Shown here one piece after another: positions 11,801 to 20,800 of a DNA stretch of 64,000 nucleotides. The translations under genes were made by a program, and so were the position numbers. This DNA is from Ceriagrion tenellum. Taxonomy: Eukaryota; Arthropoda; Insecta; Odonata; Coenagrionidae. Numbering within the stretch: the first letter of the stretch is position 1; each line of letters starts with the position of its first letter. The notes under the pieces were generated by a model. That model was not told the origin of the DNA, did not search any database, and was given only the letters and a program-made list of their open reading frames with translations. The DNA lies in contig OY720639.1 of the NCBI GenBank assembly GCA_963169105.1, forward strand, positions 53,239,848-53,303,847. The letters run 5' to 3'.

Positions 11801-14800
11801 AATGTGATTGTGAACTACTTAATAGGAAAGTTCTGAGTATATTTTTGTAGCTAGAAAAAAATTCTCTTTTAATAATGTGCTGAAAACATTTTCTTACAGG
11901 TGCTCATTAAAGTAAATGAGGACATTCTTCAGGATAACTTTAGTTTTCAGAGAAAAAAAATGAGATTTTCCTATTTGAACACCACAAAAAATCATTTTGA
12001 CAGGGAAATGGTCTGCGTGGAATGTGATCAAATGAAAACCGAGGTCACTATATTAAATTCATCCATCTCATGAGACACCAATCAAGTTGTACTTTGAGTT
12101 GCTCATTGATTTGCTGCCTTTAAAACCACCATCTTCGACATTTTATTTACCACATTACAGTGACTGGGATACTCTTCTGGATTGTCTTTCAATAGTCTAT
12201 TAACTGAATGCAACTATACTATAACTATACTGAAGTCACAGGAGAGGTATGGAAATATGAATAATATGTACATATGTCATTTTTTATGGATAGGAACAGA
12301 GTGGTTAAAATACGAGAATACACTCTGAATATTTAACAGGCAGTCTGACCAGCAGCTGGTGCACAGTAAATATAAGGTAACATACAAAATAGATTGGCAA
12401 TACCAAATTGAAAAGTTATTTTTTCTCAAGAAATGAAAACAAAAATACTTTGACCTTGAAATATACATTCATGAACTTTCCAGATGCGAGATATATAAAA
12501 GGCACCAGGTCAACAAATAATATCCAAATAAACCATGCATTGAAAGTCCTGGGACCACATAATGACTTCAAACTTCATAGTATCCACATTTAGAATTATT
12601 CCTACCATTTTATACCTGATCTCTTACTCCATTAGCAAGGGACAGCAAACTACCTCCAATTAAATGATATTTCGAATTTAGAATGTTCGAATTAATGAGG
12701 TTTTAATGTATAGAGATGCATTACATTCATATAATATGAATTTATACAAGACTCCTAATTCCATCAGCTAGGGACTGCTTACTTCTTCAAATGAAATAAT
12801 ATTTCAAATGAAGGTTTGAAATAATGAGGTTTTAGTTTGTATACACACTTTGGGCTCATATTATGTGAAATACTTTTAGAAGAAGGAGGAGAGCAATTAT
12901 AATTTTTTACACATTCTGCCATTTTATTAGTGCCGGATTTTCATTCAGCATTTTTTTTGACAAGTCCTACACTCATTTCTGTTCATCTCACAGATGTATA
13001 GACATGGCAATAAGAGCAGTCAACCCTCACCCTGTGAAGAGGTGAATGTAGCAGCAGCTCCCGCCATATGGCATTGTCCTCATCCCTTTCTTCCCAGTCT
13101 CCACCACCATGGTTCAAACCAGAGTCCAGGCTTCGGTTCAAAGCCCTGTTCATTTGTGTTGGATTCACCATGGCAACTTGAGATGGTCTCCTCCGCTGAA
13201 AACCAGATCTCCGAAGCAACCAACGCAAAAGCCGGTCCTACGAGGAAAGAAATAGGAACAAAATTGAAATGCCAGACAATAAATTGCTTTCAAAATATTG
13301 GCTAAAACTCAATGGATGTGTTTGTTATTTCAAAAACAGCCAGTAATGCCAAATAACTTTGTTATGAATGAATTGTTAATGATGAGAGTAACTCGGTGAT
13401 TCCACATAATTTTATTTCAACATGGCCATGGTTTCAACAGAGCATGTCATCATTAGGAGGATGGCATGTCATCACCTGATAATGACATGCTATGTGAAAG
13501 CCTTGGTCATGTTTAAATAAATTTATGTTGAATATCATCAAGTTATTCTTATAATTTAAAATTCTAAGCAAATTCCATAAAGCCAAGTCAGAGACAATGT
13601 ATTTTAACCCCTTGAGTGGGCGATAAAATTTCACTAATGCATCACTAGGTGGGGCTTTGCGAATTTAAAAGGTGCCATTTTGAAATTTTGGTGATTTATT
13701 TATATAACATAATTATAAAATATTTAAAAAATATATACTCATTAAGTTAATTTTTTGGCCATATTTTAGCAAATTAATTGTAAAATTTCTACATTTTTAC
13801 AACTTTAGCAACTTATCGATTTTTCATTAATTTGGAGCAGTATTTTACATAATAATGATTATTTGGCTTCTCGGTCATACATAGATCACATTTGAAGAAG
13901 AAAGTTGTAAATTCACAGGCGATGTTTGTAGAAAATCATTACGTCATAGGCATTGTACTGTGTGGTTGCATATTTGCCCCTGTCATCGAAATACAATCTT
14001 TTATCCATTCTCCCGAAATCCTGAAATATTTTTCAAAATATATTTTCAGAGTTCAATAGATTATGAATAGAAATTTTGAAATTTATTTTTTGCCTTCCTC
14101 AGTATAGAGAATCCGTGTGATATTTGTAGAAACATGACTCTGCGCACAGCGGCACATCACACTTATGGCAACACAAATATGTTTCCCTGCGCTGTTTGTG
14201 TGATAAGCACACCACTCATCGAAATACCACTAGTTCCCGCTCTGTTACCTAGAGAAACGTGGGTATCTCCTTCTTCAGAGAAGTCGTCACTCTCGTCACT
14301 TGAACTAACTTCATCCTCACTAAGTGCGTGCATTATAGTCTCCTCAGACAGCAATGTTCGCTTCTTTGCCATCGTGGTGAGTGAAATAAAAAACTTCACT
14401 TTATATTCCACTCGATTTCTAAGCAATGAAATTCACGAAGCAAAGGTAGAAGTTCCTAAACCTCAGGAACTACAGGAAGATCCACTGGACTTGCAAAAAC
14501 TACTGTATATTTCCAGAAGATTCAACACCGCAAGAATGCCAGACTGCGCGAATCACTGCTTTCAAACTGAAGGAGCCATAAAAACCCAAGATAGGAATAA
14601 CAGGACTTTTTTCGCACCACAATTTTCACTATTTTGGGAGTCATGTACAGCAAGTAGGACTGGCATTACGGAGTTCTAAAAAAATCGTTAGGTAGCAGCA
14701 CACTTCAGCAAGGCAATAGAAAAAAGAGTGCGCATCTATAAGCAAAACGCACTGAGAAATTGAATTTCTCATGAAGCGAGCATATATGCGCGCTCCTCAC

Positions 14801-17800
14801 CGGACGGTCGTTTTAAATCCGCGCATATATGCGCTTAGCCCACTTAAGGGGTTAACTATCAAGAGGTTCTCAAATTAACAAGACTTGGACCAAGCTCTCA
14901 TTATCAACTGGTATATTTTTGTTGATATGATATTACCAACACTGTGATTTGAATACACATTCCAGAGTAACAGTCACAACAGTTCAATATGAACACCTTC
15001 TCAGTAGTAGCTGCATGATGGATAGTTTCATGCATATCGATGGCATATAAGTACATAGATGTTTGTGAGGCACATTGACTGTGTTGCTTTTTGGCAAAAG
15101 TTAAGCAGGCAATCCTTCATGGTCAAGCTATTTGGACCAAAAATAGAAGACTACATAGAATGGTACACAAGTAATTCAATATACACATAATTGAGAAATA
15201 AGGGATTAATTAAGAGCATCAACTATAGTTACAGAAGCTAAAAGAAGATTCAGGTGGGTAGATCATGTCATCAGAAAAATACAAACAAATATCTAGAAAT
15301 GAAATACAGAGGGAAGAAGACCCCCAGTAAGGTTAATATAACAATCAAAAGAACTGGTTGAGATGGACATGAAAAAGAAGAGGATTACTGATGATAATGC
15401 AGAAGACCAAAAAATATGGGAGTGTATAAGTTAAGGTTTAGGCATGGCTTGATTTTTCAACTGTAATCTGTCCTCACAACTGGGTCATATTATGTCAATT
15501 TTCCTGATTTAAAAGATATTCACATACAGATCAAATTAAAAATAATAATCTCAATCATACAAACCTGCCCATATTTGGCTGCTAAATGCAGAGGTGATGG
15601 TTCCCCCACTCCTGGACCCTCTGTGACAGGCATCCCCGGCCAAAGTCTTCTGCTGATTGTGCTAGCAGATCCACTGACATTACCCATGCTTGCATTTGGC
15701 ATCAATCTTGCCTCTCCTTGCCTCAACAACCACTCAACAACTCCAACCCGGCCATTCTGAAGGGACAAAAATTGAATATACATGAGTATAACAAAAAAAT
15801 AATTGGTCTCAAAAGAAAAACAACTGTAGGATATCACAAAATTAGGACACACATCATATCACATCCATACTAAGACTAGGAAGTGATTTAAGAAGAACTG
15901 CAGAAGGTGAAATGCAGTCAGATATGTACTTGGTTTGTTGTAGTATAGGAATAGAGAAATTATTTTACGGATAGGCCCAAGCACATACCTATGCCAACAG
16001 AGCAATTCAAATTTGAGGAAAATGATACATGGGTGGAGTAATATTTTGAAACCATTGTTTTCAAATCAATGCCAGAGAGTCAAGAATTGTATATGAAACA
16101 GCTCAATAAATTATCATTCAATGGACTGCTGCTGAAGCTGCTGGATTAAGTCTCACATTATCAAGTAGTGAGTTTTTAAGAAATGTGGACTGACTGAGCA
16201 ATTTTGTACGCGTCCTCCATTTTATCACCCAAGGGCTGAAAAAATTTTAAATAATTTCTTTTTCTAACATCAGATTCATGAATTTATGTGACTTCTTCAT
16301 TAACTGCATCCAAGCAATGCAAAATTATCTGTACCTTAAAAAATGATTTAAGGTATTATCATACATTTTCATGTAACTCATATCAAAATTGGGTTTCCAA
16401 ACATTCTGAAAAAGCACGACTATCCTGAATTTTAGGCAAATAAAAAAGTATTCTGTTTGACTTAAAATAATTAGCTTATGTCCAGAGGTTTTTAAAATTA
16501 AGCCACCCCAAAATTCTGTCACATCTCATTCTAATATTTATTTAACATATTCCCTTATTTTCAGTTTCACAATTTGAAACTATTTACATTCTTGGTACAT
16601 TGTGCCCCTGAAAAGACTACTAATGATTCCATAGAATTATCAAGTTTCACATTAGCAGTGCCTTACACATAAAAAAATAGATTAGTGTTAACAAATATTT
16701 CAGGCTCAGAGAAATGTGATTCGTTTAAGCACTAAGCGTCTTCACGAAGTCTGATCTTTTGACCAGACTTTCTGACATTTCAGTATGTAGATCAACAAGT
16801 TTACTGTTTTCTATTTCATTTTGGATTCAAAATTATAGATTATTAATATTTGAAACACATGCTCATGCCATCACTTCAGGATGAGATTAGGAAGAGGCAT
16901 GGGAGGTGGCTGGAGGGCATAATGATGGACAAAGGGACAAAGGGCAACTTGAGGCTGTGTTGGAGGGGAGGTAGCTGGGAGGGAGGGAGGAGTAAGTAGC
17001 CAAAGGGAGAAAGAGAATAGGCTCTAGGTTCAGGATGTATAAGGGTAAGGACATAAGGTGAGATGAACAAAGAAATATTTTAGGTAGGCAAGGTCCTACA
17101 CATGTAAAACCCTGTAGGATTTCACTAACTACCATTTAAACTTACCTTAAGTCGAAGATCATATGATAGTAATAATGATAAAAATTCATGCCATTATTGC
17201 AAACATATGACATATTGATGGCCTTAATTTTTATCCAGATGTTTCTTTTTCGTGACCTCTTTTTGTATAGTATAAAGTTATTTTCCTGGAGCTTTTAGGT
17301 CATTAATTCATATTTAGTCTGTTCCTCTTTTGTCAATGTTTCGCATATTTATCATGCTTCATCAGGGCAACAATGAAAATCAATATTTGTATTGTACTTG
17401 AAATAATTACAGTTACAATTTAGGTATTTACATTTTTACAAAATATGTTTACAATTGATTTTTGTTATTACCTCAGTAAAGTAGTAATTCAATACCATAT
17501 GATGAGTGTGATAACATATATATACAACAAACATCCCAATATCTAAAAAATAGAATCTCCCAACATAAAAGTTCAATAATATCCAAAAATCAATTATAAG
17601 CACTAGCAGATCATACAATCAAAATTATCCACTCATTTTATTTCCATGAAACTAAAGTAATAGATAGAAATCAACCTATCCAGGAGATTATTTAAAGAAA
17701 TGATACACATCACAAAAAACAAAAAATCCTGCAATAAAAGAACAGACATCGCCAAATTAAGTAAAATTTATCATAATTTGATATTCTTTAACGACACTTA

Positions 17801-20800
17801 ATTTTATTTCGATTTTAAACTCCTGAATTTATAATAATTGACCAACAAATAATAAATAGCAACGAAGGTATCAACAAAAAGTCATTCAAAAGGAACTCTC
17901 TCTGCGGTAATAACCAAAATCAATTGTAAACATATTCTGTAAAAATCAAAATACCTAAATTGTAAACTGTAATAATTTTATGTACAATACAAATATTGAT
18001 TTTCATTGTAGCCCTGATGAAGCATAATAAAAATGTGAAACGTAGGCAAAAGAGGAACAGACTTAATTTTTACCTCAATATTCTGGCAACCCTACATTGG
18101 GATACCAGTTTTATGTAGATTCAGAAAAGTTATTATCTGGAATAAGATCAGAGAGGGGAAGTTACCTTGATAGCCACACCAATTGGTGTGAGGCCTGCTC
18201 TGTTTTCATCAAGGAGTGCAGCCTCAAGAAGGCTTCCGCATGCGGGCACAGAGTTGCTGCCTGATGGAGACGCTTGAGAGTTAGTGGGATCAGAGCCTGC
18301 ACCACACAACCAAGCAAGGGCGGCAACATGACCTCTTCCGGCTACCATGTGCAGCAGATTGTTCCCAGAGTGATCAGAAAGATTTCTCACCAGAGTGGGG
18401 TCCATTCCACCTAAACAGTGACTCTGGAATATTTAGAAATAAAGATGACAAAATAAGGAGATGAATTATTCACACAAAATGAAAAAAGCTCATTGTATAA
18501 GCCAGTGTCTTCTTTAGGTTAATGGTAACCTCAAGATAACAGAGCATTTTAGTTAACCTGATATTAACGACGAGTACCAGTTTCAAATTTTACATTGGCC
18601 TGTATCAGCCAGAGTGCATGTTTTATTAATATTTAAAGTAAGTAAAAAATCCCCAGTACTACACTTCATTAATGCATGGTACAACTAACCTGAATGCAGT
18701 AGTGGAAGTGATACAATAGGTTATATTTTACATTTTTTTCCTTAATTATAGCATGTTTCAACTGGGGTTTTTGGCAGGAAAATCAAAAATGCATGCAAAA
18801 ATTATATTTTAATACATTTTTTGGAATCTTTTATTTGGCATGACACCAAGATATTTGTAAGCACCCATTACAGTAAGATGAAATGTAGTATGCCCTGTTT
18901 AAACAAAAATTTCTTTGATGCAATCAAATAAGCATACTTATGGCCAATGAGACTAACTTTTTAAAATAAAAAATGTGATCTAAAATTGGTCTGTGTCTGA
19001 TGATTAGAGATGGGATGTTTGAATAGTCGAATTCTCGAATAGCCCGAATAATGAGCTATTTGCACTATTCGATATTTGAGAACACAAATTAATAATTTCA
19101 CCCTCTCAAATATATTACGTGAATCGACTGAAATATTTTTTAAAATTCGCAGTCATCGGTTGGGTCTGACATGCTACAAAGCATTTGGTCTTCAAGATTT
19201 GGCTGGTACAAATTCATTAATTAACATTTCAAACAAAGTTTCATCTTTCAAGTTAAGTAAGTATAAATATATATATAACCCATAATAACTTCAGGGGAAT
19301 TACATGAAAAAGCAAATAAATGAATTTTCAAACGCTCGCGAGGTTGGTTGGTCCTTTCTTTGATTCCTCATTGCATGATGACACTTACATTTTACAAATT
19401 CAATTTTTAAAATAATTGTGATTTCTATATTTGATTTAAGGTTTGTGATTAACGCAGTAAAATACTAATAATAATTAAATTTTTAAATCTTCCACATTCT
19501 TATTATCTTCTTTCAAAAATGCCCATGTAGTATTAAATATTCGAAAAAATATTAGATATTCGAACCCATACAAGTATGCGTGCGCATTTGATGAATTTAA
19601 CCATAAACAAAAAAGTGGCCTTACATTTTCTATTGATTTTTTTCCCAATAAATGGATTTTAATGGCCTAAATTTACTATTAAATCTAATTTTAAAGAGAA
19701 CAATCGAGAGGTAGTAGACTTTTTTGATAAAAACAAAATTTTGGCAGAATTTCAAAAAATCGTGAAAAATGCTTAAAAATGAGTGAAAAATCAACCTTAA
19801 ATACTCTGAAAAAAAAACTTTACATCATGTATTCCCCAAATATCAACTGAAATGTGTTAAAAGAACTATTTTCTATTACTCCTAGTCAGAGTAAAAATTT
19901 TAAAAAAGTACTTCAAGAAATATGGAGGAAAACCCTTAAAAAGTCGACAATTCCTGAAAATGTGCATAAAAACTAATTTTTATGTCAGGTTAGAGTGGAA
20001 AGCCTCAACCCAGCGCAATAATATTGTGGGCACTTCCTAGTCATAGCAAAAGATTAGGTTTGGCACCCCTCCAGAAACGATTTGCGAGAAAAGCCTTCTT
20101 TCGAACCACCCTAATGTATACAATAAAATTATGAGATGTTAACTAAGGCATTCATTCAATATGCATTGCTGAAACATTTAAAAAATTTAATGCTGCCATC
20201 ACTGACCTCGTAATCTATTTGGATTGATAGAATGAAGCTTAATACTATGAGTCCAAAAGTAACCAGGATGGCAGATGCACAACGGATGACTTGTAAGTGT
20301 AATTACTAGATAATTGAGTTATTATGTGATGAATGGTGACCTTATTTACTCAGGCTGACAATTAACAATGAGAAAAGTAATTTATACACATAAGATAAAC
20401 ATTATTTAATTTTATTCAGTAGAATGGGAGTAGACGTAAAATTAAAAAAAAAAAATAATAAAAATAAAAAAAATAAAAAAATGGCTGTTGGGAGATAGTC
20501 TTGAAAGCAATACTTCTGGGAAATCCAAATTTTGGAATAGGTTCCATAAATTTATAGATTTCATTACCATCAATTCCACAGCCAAATACTAGTGCCACAA
20601 TCCATGAGACAAGGGTAGAGTTGAACCCAAAAAATGTTATCAGACTAGTTTTCTCCCCTAAAATTTTGCATCAACATGAAAAAAGTCTGAAGATATTGTT
20701 AATTTTCATACCAGGTGTATTTTGATCAATTATATAATTTTTTGAAAACTTTGTAAAGATAGTTTTCAGCTTAGACTATTTTTTTCAATATTATACTGCA

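Noticed and set aside
14134..14679. 181-codon plus-strand frame
   Set aside because: It lies opposite the piggyBac transposase start within the transposon and has no motif; treated as a shadow.
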